A DNA stretch of 64,000 bases from Scolanthus callimorphus. Its lineage: Eukaryota; Cnidaria; Anthozoa; Actiniaria; Edwardsiidae. The stretch spans positions 23,386,168-23,450,167 of the forward strand of contig CM066923.1 of the NCBI GenBank assembly GCA_033964015.1. The letters are read 5' to 3'. This document shows positions 25,148 to 35,491 of the stretch, in pieces; positions within the stretch are counted from its first letter, which is position 1, and each line of letters opens with the position of its first letter. The translations under genes and the position numbers were made by a program. A model generated the notes under the pieces. It searched no databases, was not told where the DNA came from, and worked only from the letters and a program-made list of their open reading frames with translations.

Positions 25148-25501
25148 TCAAAACAAATCGAGTAGATTGACGACGCATCCTAGAAGTGACACGAAAATAA
25201 TCGCAAACAGTTTCAGATCCGCGGATTGCGGTGCATGTGCCGAAGGTCCTTGTGAGACTTTCGAGGCCATGGTTACTGGCTGTGTTGGCGGGAGAAGTGT
25301 GGGTGGGCTACAGGGATCGTAACTGGGCCCTGGAGTTCCCTTCCAGCCGATGTTATATTTCCTGGCACATCGTTCTTTTAATAACCAAGTGTGGAGAGGA
25401 AGGAAGAATTCCTTGAGAGCGTTTGGATCCATGGATCGGGAGCCGGTTAAGTTTTCTAGAGTATCTTGCCAAGGTTTGCTTCTTCCAACCTCATCATTTC
25501 A
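25148..25501 (-). CDS. ACE: ACE exon 5 (C-terminus and membrane anchor)
   Basis: It begins SEMMRL; a one-base frame break near 25485 leads into [15 protein letters not shown], then [15 protein letters not shown], the usual end of the M2 domain. A Pro/Ser-rich stalk of ~40 residues follows, then the hydrophobic end [19 protein letters not shown] and a stop at 25148-25150. A short tail after the hydrophobic part suggests a GPI signal. Confidence 0.88.
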
Positions 25502-28500
25502 CTGTGGAATGCACATGAGAAACGAATAAGCGACCTACTTTCTTCTCAATGGGCTAACATTAACGACGTAAAATGTAAATGTATAGTGACCGAATCTCCA
25601 GACTTGCAGCCCGTAAAGCTGTTGCCCATACTTAAAAAAGCTAAGATTGATATCTAGTGAGCTTGACAAACCTTAACTTCTGGCCTGCTGCTCTTGAATT
25701 GTAGATAGAGCAGCGATGGAGTGGTCCTGTATGTCCAGCGGCCTTACAAGCGGCCTTATGCATCTGAAACTCTAGAACTGTACCTAGAAAGTACCTGTGA
25801 AGAGAGATAAAACATTGTGCTTTGATTCTTATATATAAAACCCTTAGAGTCTGTCAGGGAAACGGTTGTGATTGGCTGAATTTTTTTTCCCGCCAATTTT
25901 GGCGCGCGCACCTGCGGCACAGGAAGCCCAAAGCGACGAACCGGAATATTACGATGTCTTCATTACATTTTCTTTTTAAAAGAAGTAAATGATTATATTA
26001 TATAAACTTAAGTGTTTTATTAGGATTTCGGCCACTGAGAAATATCGTAATTCGTGAAAAATTACGATAATGCCCACTGTAGCGAAATTCATCAAATCGA
26101 AAAATTTTCAGAAAAAGTTTATATAATAGACAGGATAATACATGTGAGCTTGGAGATATGATCTTATCTTCTCGTGTTCAAATTTGATATCTCACTCGTT
26201 CGCTGCCTCATTCGTGAGATATCAAAATTTGAACACTCGAAGATAAATTCCATATCCCCGCGCTTCCGTGTATTATTCTCTATTAAATTCTACTACTACG
26301 AGTTTTCTTGCGCTTGTACAGTAAAATTAAACAGGTTTATTATTCATTCAACATATTTTCCCGCTTCTGATTGGTTGAGCGCCTCCGGCGAATTCTTGAT
26401 GTTTTTGAAGGCGAGCGACTTATCACAATGTTACGTCGCACACTTGTAGGCAGGCTGCTGGGAAAACTCTGAAAACTGCCTGCTTTCTTACAGAAGCAAG
26501 CGGGGAGATTCATTTTGAATGAATAATAAAACAACTCAAAGTTTGAATGAATAATAAAGCAATTGAAAGTTTGAATGAATAACAAAAAAAAAAAAAACGA
26601 ATTCAGCTTTCGTATGACGTGGAAAATTATTCAGCCTCGGGAGTGTTATCCACCTCGGCCTTCGGTCTCGATAAATAACACCCCCTCGATCTAAATAACT
26701 CTCCACATCATACTCAGCGGAATTCATTAATTGTTGTAAGTATACGCTATTTGTTTTGATGCATACAGGATAAAGGGTGCGTCAGCTGCCACGTGGAACT
26801 TGGACCCGGATCAAACTCTCCATCAGTATCGTCTCTGCTGATTGGCGGTTTGACGCCTTGGTATTTGTATCGCATCTCCCACCATCGCTTGTTGTACTCG
26901 GTCGGTTTTATGGCACCGCTGAACACTTTCCACCTCCATTTCTCTAGCAAGTAAGCGTACGGTAGAAGGGACACTTTACTTAGAGCCACTGTCATCAGCG
27001 CGTTGACGTCCGCTTCTGAGAATAAAACAGATCAAATCATACAATATATTTTCCCTATTATGTGAGTGTTGCCCTTTTTCAGATTTTGCGCGGGCAGCCT
27101 GTGGAGTTTCCAATCCTATCACCAGGCACTTTGTCCGAGAAACTAAAATACGACCAAGACCTGGTACAATAATGAAAATCACCGTCTAGATATAACCCAT
27201 TTTAACTACCAGAGATACAAATACAAGTACAAATATTTAGTATTTTCATATGTTTTCGAGCGGATGGAATTTTTGATTTGTTACCAGAACCGGCTGCAGG
27301 CTGAACAGTTTTAATACGTGGAAACTGACAGCGAAAGCTATTTAACCCCCCCGGCCATGTTTGGTACCTTTTAGGGGTAAAATCGAAAGTTCCCGATGAG
27401 CACCCCCGCCCCAAAAATATGGGAGCCCCCCCCCCCCTTCCCCTCGGTATTAAACCTTACGTAAGAACCACGATCAAAGTTATTTAGTTGGTGTTAGAAG
27501 CGGAATGGTGAATATTGAATATGCACTTTAAGACTAGCTTCAATAATTAGTATTTGGTTTGTGATTAGTTTGAATATTCAGAAAACTAGTTTGAATATTT
27601 GATTTCAAGTTGGAATATGAATATTTTTAATACTCGTAAGCAATACCCGAATATTTTTAGATTTCTGGAAGTAGAAATATTGAATATCAATAGAACAGTA
27701 TTCGGTATTCAATTTTTTCCCAGCAACCGAGACACAGTCCTTTTAAATTATGTATCAGTCAATTCCAGCGGTGACCATCCCCCCCCCCCCCCCCCCCGGG
27801 ACACCGTGGGGCATTTGCACACCACTGCCTTCCCTGGGGTGGGGTATTTTGAAAATTTTGCTGGCCCCGGGGTCGGGAATTGTTTTTCCCTGGGGGAGGG
27901 GGGTGGAGAATTTTGGTTTTCTCATCTCAAGCGCGTCGGGTTTTGCGAACTACAAACCAGTTATAATAACTATCGATTGGCAGTTACAATGTCCCAGTTA
28001 CAGAAAATAACGCCACATAAAATATAATGCAGAGCATGGCCCGTATACACCACGTTTGGAGAAGACACATTTCGCAGTTAACGTCTTCTATAGAGAAGAA
28101 ACAGATTTCGCAATTTCGTCTCAGTGGAAACGCAAAAAGTCAAGTAACATAACTGCGAAATAGTTGCTCTGCAAATAGAATAAAGGTAAATTTCGCATTG
28201 AGAGATTCCGGGACAATTTGCAGCCATTAATGGCTACAACCGCGAATGGCCTAGGAATGTCTACCGATATTGTATTAATACCTTAGTTTCACTTCTTTAT
28301 TTATATTTTGTCTCACTTTCAATGAAATGAGAACTCGTTCAAAGACGAAAAAACTAAAGCACATTTAAAACGAATTATAAATGCTCGGACCGTATAAATG
28401 GAGTTTTTTGTTGTGAAGCTTTGTCACGCAGAGTCGATGGAATCTTACCGTCTTTTTCTCGTCCCGGGGTGGGGCATTTTTCCGCTTTTTGTGTTCCCCG

Positions 28501-31500
28501 CCGTGGGGTATTTTGCATTTTTGCTAGCCCGGGGCGGGGAATTTTCAGTTTTATTTTTAGAAATGACCAAAATCCCGGGGGGGGGGGGGGGGCATGGTCA
28601 GCGCTGGAATTGACTGACTTATATTTGCGGATCAGTGGCCACGTATGTCGGATTCACAAAATTAACTGCTTTTCTTTTTGGTTTTCAAATATTTATTTGT
28701 CTATGAATAGTAAGTTATTTTTATGTGTTCAAACTTTTATTAAAGATACGAGGCGCTTTAGTAATGATAACTCTAGTTCTGCGCATGTGTGCGTAGTGAC
28801 AGGACACGAAAATTAGAAGCTCCGTTAGTCTTAAGTGAAAAAACGTTTGAAATGTCTCTCTCTGCTTCTTTGTCCTCTCACCGCCTGCCTCGACTAGCTA
28901 TGCTATTCGCAGGCGGTGTGCTGTCTTTGTAACATTTAAAAAAAGATATAATAAAGTTGAAGTTGAAGTTGAAGTTGATATATGTGTAAGCCACTGTTCT
29001 GTAAATTTGTCTCTCTTATTCGTACTGTAAACTATTTATGTATTGTATCCGTAAATTATTTCATGTAATTTCTATTCTGAGTAAGCCTCCCCGATGAGCT
29101 CAGTTGCTCTTGAGGCAAACTCTGTGTTACAATATGTTTAAATAAAAAAATTACCTTCGTCTTCTGCATAATTATCAAGGAGCTTCACATCCACCAGATG
29201 TTGCGGTGTGTCTACCGATAAGGCTATGACATTCCCTACTGCCTCGTGGAAGGCGGGGTTAGCGCCCTCTCGGTAGATGTGCGGTTGGCCCCAGTATTCG
29301 AGGAAATAATAGACATGACCCAGTTCGTGATGGGTTGTCAAGAGATCGGGGTAGTTTATACCGATGCATTGTTTGATCCTGAGGAAAAAATAGGAGCTCG
29401 GTCATGTATATGCGCTCATGCTTGTGCATTTAAACGGAGCTTACTGCTTGGGACTTCGAGTCCGTTAGTTTTCCCCACCTCTGTACGCAGCCTATAGGCC
29501 TGCAAGCACGGGTCTGCATTTTTTTTTTACTTTGTTAATTGTACTCCTGTACTACATTCAGGGGCTTGGCCTGTACATTTGCAAAAACCCTGCGTTACGC
29601 CAGAGGCAGTGCCGGCAGCTTTTTAAAATGCTGCGTATAAGCCCCTGGTTCGTGAGTCGTATTTTAATATATATTCTTATTTATTGACTTAGAAGGTTGC
29701 AAAATCCACCAGAACTATTAACAGATATTCGGAGAAATATGTTCGTCTTTATTTTTTTTTCACGGTCGAGCGCTTGGAAACAAGAGACTCAAGAAACCAC
29801 AAGAAGCCCACATAAACACTAGAAAAACGACATAGAGCAGATTTCGTATGACTGCTCTGTAGATATGGAATAAATCGCGTAGTCGCGGCACGGTCGCGGC
29901 GCTGCGCGGCACTGTCGCGTGCGCGGTGCCGCACAGTCGCGGCGCGGCGCGGCACAACTTGTCGCGGTACTTAATTTACAGTCATACCATTCTCGTACCC
30001 AGAGCTCCCCAGCTTGTCTGCTCGCAGGGGAGGCTCTGGGGACATCCATTTGAGGGCCGTCGCTGATTGGTTGATTTTGAGCATTGGAGCATGCGCTGAA
30101 TGTATTAAATCTCGCGCATGCGTCAGTGGCTGTCACCAGAGCCTCCCCCGCGAGGTTATTAGCCGGGAGCTCTGGGTTCGAGAATGCCAGTAATACGAAG
30201 TCTGCTCTAGTTTTCCTGTATGTCCCGAATCGCTGTCGACTTTCCGACGTTGCAGTAACTTCTTTATTAGGAAATCCCCGCTTACCTTGTTTAGTGCAAT
30301 GTCTGCAACTATTTTCCCTCATATCTTAGCGAAAAAAGCAAGAAAAGTCACCAAAATTTGGAACCTCGTTCCCAGGGTTTTCTGGGTAATTTTCAAGATG
30401 GCGGGTCACTCGGAAAGGCTGGGGCCTTTCCACAGGGAGACCGCCCAAGAAAACAGGTTAAAAACCGATAATGGCGGGTAGACAGCTGGTAAAAGAGAGC
30501 GGAAATATAGGCTAGAATTTGTCTTAATGACTTGTGTTCATGATTTCTGTCATCTTCCCGCTGTCCGCTAGCCATAGCGGATTTAACAGTTTTTCTAAGC
30601 CGGTCTTCCTGTGGAAAGGCTCCAGCCTTTGCCAGGGTCTTCTTCCGAGTAACCCGCCATCTTGAACCCTGGGAACGAGGTTGCAAAATTTGCAGATACT
30701 CGGGTTTGTTCTTGGTCGCCATTTGTTCTTTGACGAGATTTGAAAGCCACACAGGCAGCCCATGTGGATTCGTATGAAACACGGCAAAACTTCTTGATAG
30801 TGAAGTTCAGTAAATCGCTCGAAAATCGGTGAAATTAAAAAGCGACGCCAAAATAAGTACCAATAGGTATCGATTTTCACAATTCTGCGAACTCTATACA
30901 TCGACCAACAAAACCACGGTTAATTGGCTGCCATAACTCTTATGATTTCACTGACTGTTCGGGGCTGTTCGATAGATATTGTGTGATCTTGAGTATAGAG
31001 CAGATTTCAGATGACCATCGTGAAAGTAAACGCAATTGTGCAATCACTAGCCAATCAGAAACAAGAGTAATTACAACTTACTGCTGAATGGTTTCCAGCC
31101 AGGCCAATCAGGAGCCGAACCAATTGGCTAGTAATTCCTTGCTTGTAATTAGTTCGCAATGTGATTGGTTGATAGAAATAAGCAGCCAATGAGAACGCAA
31201 ACCAATCGCAAACACGACGGTCATCTGAAATCCGCTCTATCTTGTGATCTACAATAGCTAGGCTTCAAAATATAATTTTTCACTGTAAAATATGCAAACC
31301 AAACTCAGAAAACATGCATGAACTTGATGACTCAAAGGTTTGATTGACGGAAGCCAAAACGCAGTTTGGTGTTCGGATATGTCAAGTGGGAGTTCGCAGA
31401 AAATCGTAGTAAGCGAACGGGAAAATAAGTACCAATAGGTTCCGCTAAAGGTCATTTCCCGCCAAAACAGTTGTCGCAGTTTCCGATTTCTGCGGTTTCC

Positions 31501-32667
31501 GGAAACAAGCTGAAACACCATACTATTTAGTCTGTCTGTACAATAACGTCGCCTTTACAACATTCTCTAATAACGTCGTCTTTACAACATTCTGTAATAA
31601 TTGACTATCTTACCTTACGTCCTTTTCATTCTTGGCGTTTTCTACAAAAAAATCCTGAGCAGCGGCATGGCAAACAACTTCTTTATCCTTTGGTTTCACA
31701 AACATTGAATTCTCATAGAAACTTCCCGGCAATTCACCAAGTCCTATGGACTTGAAAAACTCTTCCGTCAACTTTACCATTCGACGTGGCGTGTAATTCT
31801 GTTTCTTCAGGTTCTTGGTGACATCTAAGCTTGATTTTCCGGTAAAAGGTTCGACTATGGGGTAAATATTCACCAAGAATGCGACCACATTCCGCCAAGC
31901 ACATGAGCCGGAATCGGCTGCGAAGATAAAACCTGTGGGTACTGCTCTGAAAGCCGGTTGCGAACAAAAGCATGGAGCTCTAAGTAAAGCGGACTTAACT
32001 CTTGCCAGAGGTCTTCTATTAAAGCGTCCAAATCGCTAACTTCGTATTTAGATTTCTGATATTCTGCCGTATCGGTAAAGCTATTCTCTCGCGCGCCTTC
32101 GTTAGACAGTTTCACATATTCCGCAAACAGAGGTCGAATTTTCGGACCGGTCGCATCACGCCATCCACGCCAAGCTGCTAATAAGACACTGTAGTTTCTA
32201 GAGTACGCAATTAGTCCTTCTAAATCTGGCGCTAGAGAAAGATTCTTTCCTATTAGAGGATCATTTACTTTCGCTGAGCCAAAAATTTCCACCATTCGGG
32301 ATTGAGTTTTAGCAAGCGCTTGCTGTTTGTTTGTGCCTTTCGGCGCAATGGAAGCGGCTTTGATGAGTTCAACTTGCCTTCTTGTGTTCTTAGATAATTT
32401 CTCAACGTCGAACTTCTTTGCTGCATTTTTCGAGTCGTCGATAAATTTGTAGTAGTTTATGTATGCTTGGTTTTTTGACGATGTAGTAGCAGGATTTATA
32501 TTTGTCCAGAAATTCCAACGCGCTGTTACTCGAAGGTTTTCTTCGATTGGTGCTTGGCGGTTGTAGTTCGAAAGGAATGCTAACGCTTTCTCCTCTTCAT
32601 CGGCAAATGCTGTTGTACTTACTAGCATTAAAGTTACTCCATAAATCAACCAGCCATATTGAACCAT
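25148..32667 (-). CDS. ACE: Angiotensin-converting-enzyme-like peptidase M2 (five exons, three single-base frameshifts)
   Basis: A zinc dipeptidyl carboxypeptidase-like gene of family M2; members trim C-terminal dipeptides from peptides at the cell surface or outside the cell. Exons in gene order: 32667-31614, 29378-29155, 27015-26767, 25794-25672, 25501-25148. All introns are GT-AG with matching phases. The start is the first ATG (32665-32667), giving a clear signal peptide ([20 protein letters not shown], then FA/DEEE). About 668 codons result if three one-base gaps are allowed for. The zinc site HELGH in exon 2 and the third ligand Glu in FHEAVG lie 24 residues apart, as in ACE. A Pro-rich stalk and a hydrophobic C-terminus with almost no tail fit a GPI signal or a simple membrane anchor. 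Each frameshift (near 31873, 26805 and 25485) is one base short in a G run of the coding strand: recent pseudogene, or homopolymer errors. Confidence 0.88.
25672..25794 (-). CDS. ACE: ACE exon 4
   Basis: 40 whole codons with an intact frame: [16 protein letters not shown], then [17 protein letters not shown], closely matching the ACE segment with AAGHTGPLH. The acceptor is CTTCACAG and the donor GTTTGT. Confidence 0.92.
26012..26262. repeat. Dispersed repeat with a terminal palindrome (ACE intron 3)
   Basis: 26012-26205 matches 11517-11710. Its right part folds back: ATCTTCTCGTGTTCAAATTT and AAATTTGAACACTCGAAGAT lie around GATATCTCAC / GTGAGATATC. Confidence 0.7.
26600..26730. mobile_element. 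Palindromic MITE (ACE intron 3)
   Basis: The left end GTATGACGTGGAAAATTATT pairs imperfectly with the right AACTCTCCACATCATAC, and the centre folds around CCTCGGCCTTCGGTCTCG. Confidence 0.6.
26767..27015 (-). CDS. ACE: ACE exon 3
   Basis: It encodes the region after the zinc site: [33 protein letters not shown] and GEFDPG. The frame breaks at the G run complementary to 26805-26807; in the other frame SKFHV...PFI follows, as in the family (substrate-binding Lys and His). The length (249) is one short of the value needed by the flanking phases. The donor is GTATGC and the acceptor TTCTCAG. Confidence 0.88.
27756..28616. mobile_element. TIR element with poly-C / poly-G inside its ends (ACE intron 2)
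   Basis: The left end CAGTCAATTCCAGCGGTGAC, then 19 C (27779-27797), pairs with 16 G (28577-28592) followed by GTCAGCGCTGGAATTGACTG at the right. Inner arms share GGGGTGGGGTATTTTG-like blocks. Confidence 0.8.
28860..28980 (+). repeat. Retroposon-like tail with (GTTGAA)n
   Basis: A short GC-rich body with an inverted pair (CACCGCCTGC / GCAGGCGGTG) is followed by AATAAAGTTGAAGTTGAAG, resembling the 3' end of a SINE or CR1-like retroposon. The body was not matched to a known family. Confidence 0.4.
29155..29378 (-). CDS. ACE: ACE exon 2 (zinc-binding HELGH)
   Basis: 74 whole codons with no frame error. It begins [12 protein letters not shown] and contains [12 protein letters not shown] (zinc ligands and catalytic Glu) and [15 protein letters not shown] (third zinc ligand). 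The acceptor is CCTCAG and the donor GTAATT. Confidence 0.93.
29833..30209. mobile_element. Outer MITE, TAGAGCAGATTTCGTATGAC termini, split by another element
   Basis: TAGAGCAGATTTCGTATGACTG at the left pairs with ATACGAAGTCTGCTCTA at the right; a related intact element with the same ends is at 52146-52337. Its left half contains very GC-rich GTCGCGGCGCGG-type repeats. It is interrupted at 29988. Confidence 0.75.
29988..30187. mobile_element. Inner MITE, CATTCTCGTACCCAGAGCTC termini, ~9-bp target duplication
   Basis: It is nested in the preceding element. The flanks CAGTCATAC (29979-29987) and CAGTAATAC form an 8/9 match target duplication. A second copy is at 44335-44480 with flanks GTGAAATAC and ACGAAATAC. 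A duplication of 8-9 bp would fit a Mutator-like or hAT origin. Confidence 0.8.
30354..30692. mobile_element. TIR element, AAATTTGGAACCTCGTTCCC-type ends
   Basis: The left arm GGAACCTCGTTCCCAGGGTT...CAAGATGGCGGGTCACTCGG pairs with the right arm, which reads ACCCGCCATCTTGAACCCTG and ends GGAACGAGGTTGCAAAATTT. The arms are about 90-100 bp. Confidence 0.8.
30990..31242. mobile_element. MITE with a perfect 8-bp target duplication (TGTGATCT), ACE intron 1
   Basis: TGTGATCT stands at 30982-30989 and 31243-31250. Inverted ends are TATAGAGCAGATTTCAGATG and CATCTGAAATCCGCTCTATC. Related end fragments occur near 24690, 54345 and 63360. Confidence 0.82.
31614..32667 (-). CDS. ACE: ACE exon 1
   Basis: It encodes the signal peptide and the N-terminal half of the M2 catalytic domain in one ~1 kb exon, including [25 protein letters not shown] and [11 protein letters not shown]. 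The frame breaks near 31873-31875: after ...MWSHSW the next codon is a stop, while NIYPIVEP continues in the shifted frame. One extra base in the GG run restores the family alignment. The donor is GTAAGA after a codon split AG|G. Confidence 0.88.
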
Positions 32668-33607
32668 TCTGCCAGTTTTCACCACTTCTACGCCCAGGGA
32701 AACTCCAATATTTACAGCTAAATCCTACGGCATTGTAAACCGGATGGCCGTTCGTGAAAGACTTGCATGCAATATGAAACAGTGTTTATCAATAACAAAC
32801 GAGGGTTTGTGACAGGCGTTGACAGCATGCGAAGAACTTCTGGTATCGAATTTAATCGGATCACAGGCAAAGATTATTCATCTGCATATATAAAATGCAG
32901 AGAAGTAGCGTAATTACAGCTCCCTGTGAACTAATACCTTTTTACAATCCAAAATTATACCGCTCATCTTGACCGACTTACAAGGAAGAAGAAAAATTGA
33001 CAGGGATTTGCGATGTGATCTGCAAAACATGTAACTCGAGAGCTTGTTATCTGAGACGAGATAAGTTTTGAGAGCGAATTTCTGCTTTATCGCGTTTACG
33101 GTCTTTTAAAAGGCGATTTCCTCGATAGAGAGAACTGCAAATCCTTTGAGTGCAAAGCTTCAATTTCTATCTGAGATGAGAATCGCTCAAAACGCTTCGG
33201 GCGAAGTGGCATGCCTCTTTTTTCACGAATATCGTAGTTTCTAGATTTTCTGCTTCCCGTGACCTTCGATTTTTACGGTACGACACCGAACAGCAAAATG
33301 TATCGGATTCTATTTATTGTCTGAGAGCAAAAGATAAAAGTGTTTGGAATTTTAATCTGCGATAACTTTCCGATTATTTTCTCATTTGTTCGTGTGAAAT
33401 GTTATCAAAACAAAGTGCAAAATGATGCAACGCACGCATAGAAAATTGCGTATTTTGAATCGAAACTTATCATCCAAGAGCTGCGATATTTACGAAAACA
33501 GCGTATTTCAGCGTATCTCGAAATCTGGAGCCAATAGGCGAAAACAAGGAAAGGAAACCCTCTTTTATTCCAAGAGTCAAGTTTCGCTCGTCGTCTATTT
33601 CTTGCAG
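32668..33607. other. Region upstream of ACE; no gene recognised
   Basis: It contains the ACE 5' flank. No convincing promoter element in the right orientation was found. The plus-strand frame at 33422-33682 runs into the next inverted-repeat element and looks non-coding. Confidence 0.4.
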
Positions 33608-33846
33608 ACTCGCGTACCCAGAGTCGCTAAAATAATCCTGAAAGGGCGAAGGAGTGTAAGGCGAAGGCTTCTGGGAAGATAAATGAGGGCGCGCGCAAGG
33701 TATTGTGGGAAGATCCTTGCGCGCCGTCATTTCTCCTTCCCACAATTCCTTGCGCGCCGTCATTTCTCCTCCAAGAAGGCCTTCCTAGAGAAGCCTTCGC
33801 GCCTTGTTCCTTTTTCCGAGTTATTTTAGCGACCTGGTTACGAGTT
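33608..33846. mobile_element. TIR element, GAGTCGCTAAAATAA termini
   Basis: The left end ACTCGCGTACCCAGAGTCGC (then TAAAATAA) pairs with TTATTTTAGCGACCTGGTTA (then CGAGT) at the right. The interior has two copies of CTTGCGCGCCGTCATTTCTC. Confidence 0.78.
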
Positions 33847-33934
33847 GGTTAAGTAATTCTCGCGCTTTCCCTCATGCGGGCGGATGATAACCGTCGTGTT
33901 AATCATTAACACTTTGGTGTCTCTATTGTTTTTA

Positions 33935-34475
33935 CAGTCGAAGCTCTCTGTGCGACCGCTCTCGTAAGCGACCAGCTCCCATAACGACCATTTTCCCGAA
34001 ACCCCGTTTGAAATATCACATAAACGCTGTTATTTCAAGCTCTCGTAAGCGACCGCCTTATCGATGCGACCAGCTCCGTTAGCGACCACAATTTCAAGTC
34101 ACCAACAGAGATTTACTATTGTTTTTAAGCTCTCGTAAGCGACCACAGTACTTTTTGTCTTTAAAACATCAGTCATCACCTCATAAATAGCTAAACTGAT
34201 ACAAGCTGCACCGGTGAAATGTTATTTTCTATGTACATATTTGCGGTTATCTATTCTTAGTTAAAGTCGGGAAATAAATCAACTTTTTTAAGCATTATTA
34301 TCACATGATATTTTCTAGATTTATTGTACTAAGCTCTCGTAAGCGACCAACACCTATTGTTCAAGTAGGAAGCCGCTTGGTGGTCGCTTACGAGAGCCGT
34401 TCTCGTAAGCGACCAGCTCCGTTAACGACCGCAATTTTCAGTTCCCGAGGTGGTCGCTTACGAGAGCTTCGACTG
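33935..34475. mobile_element. Tc1/mariner-like MITE, TA duplication, internal repeats of the end motif
   Basis: TA flanks both ends (33933-33934 and 34476-34477). Ends read CAGTCGAAGCTCTC and GAGAGCTTCGACTG. The motif GCTCTCGTAAGCGACCA recurs about eight times inside, in both orientations. CAGT ends and a TA duplication fit the Tc1/mariner superfamily. Confidence 0.78.
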
Positions 34476-35491
34476 TATTGTTTATGCTATTGTTCTATTG
34501 TGCGATGGGATGAATATGACGAAGAATAGTGATATCGTAAATCATGACTCTCGATGTGTGGCGCGCCTAAAAGGAGCGATCGCGAGTGAATATTGCATGC
34601 TGATTGGGATGGGACGACTTAGCTGCTGGCTGATGTTAGCCCATGGCTAATTCAATGGAAATCACACCCTCCGGCCCTAAAAAGTTAATGGCCTCGCTTT
34701 CACTTTCAGGTGAATTAAGGCTTGGTTTTCGAATAAAATAGCATAAAATTATATTTTGCAACACCACTTTTGCTATTTGACATATCATGTTCATCTGTTT
34801 ATGGGAGGTACATATTAAGACCCGTGACATTTTGATGGGGATAAAATTTCATTTCAAGGGTCACGTGACCTTAAGGCAGCTAAAATGAATTTTCGAAAAT
34901 GGGGAGTACTTAGCATTAACATAGCTAAATGAAATCCATGTTATTTATTTAGAGGGTTAGGGTAGCTATATGAAATAGACTTTGCATGTTGACTGCCGCT
35001 TCTTAGAAGAAGATATTTAGGAAAATCTCGCAAATTAGGTCATGTGACCTGTTTTGCAGGATATCCCACTTTCTGAAAGGTTTTTCCAAACTTCAAAAAC
35101 TATTCCTTAAAGTACTCAAGGAAAGGAGCAAAATGAATGGTAATTTGTGGTATCTATTATATTTTCCTTGTACTCCCCATTTTTAATTGAAAAATTTGGC
35201 TCAAACTCCAGTGCTAGCTTGTCACGTGACTACTCTTTGTAGCGGAACAGGTATCAAATTGTTTTGGTTCAAGGTTTTTTCTATTAAAATACATACCAAA
35301 ACATTTGATATTCCGTCAGTTTGTAAGATGAAATCTTAAAAATCATTTTATTGAGCAAATTACCAAGCCTTTATTCACCTGAGCATATACTATTCAGATA
35401 ATATTGAAGGTGATAAAGGGTTCTCAGGTGAACGTACATCCGTCTGCATAAGATAAATAGGAAAAGTCGCACCATAATGCAATGGTATCTC
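34476..35491. other. No gene recognised
   Basis: AT-rich sequence with only short frames. No inverted repeats or known family motifs were seen. Confidence 0.5.

Noticed and set aside
32886..32895. TATATAAA ~220 bases upstream of the ACE start, considered as its TATA box
   Set aside because: The consensus reads on the plus strand, opposite to ACE, and no other promoter element supports it.
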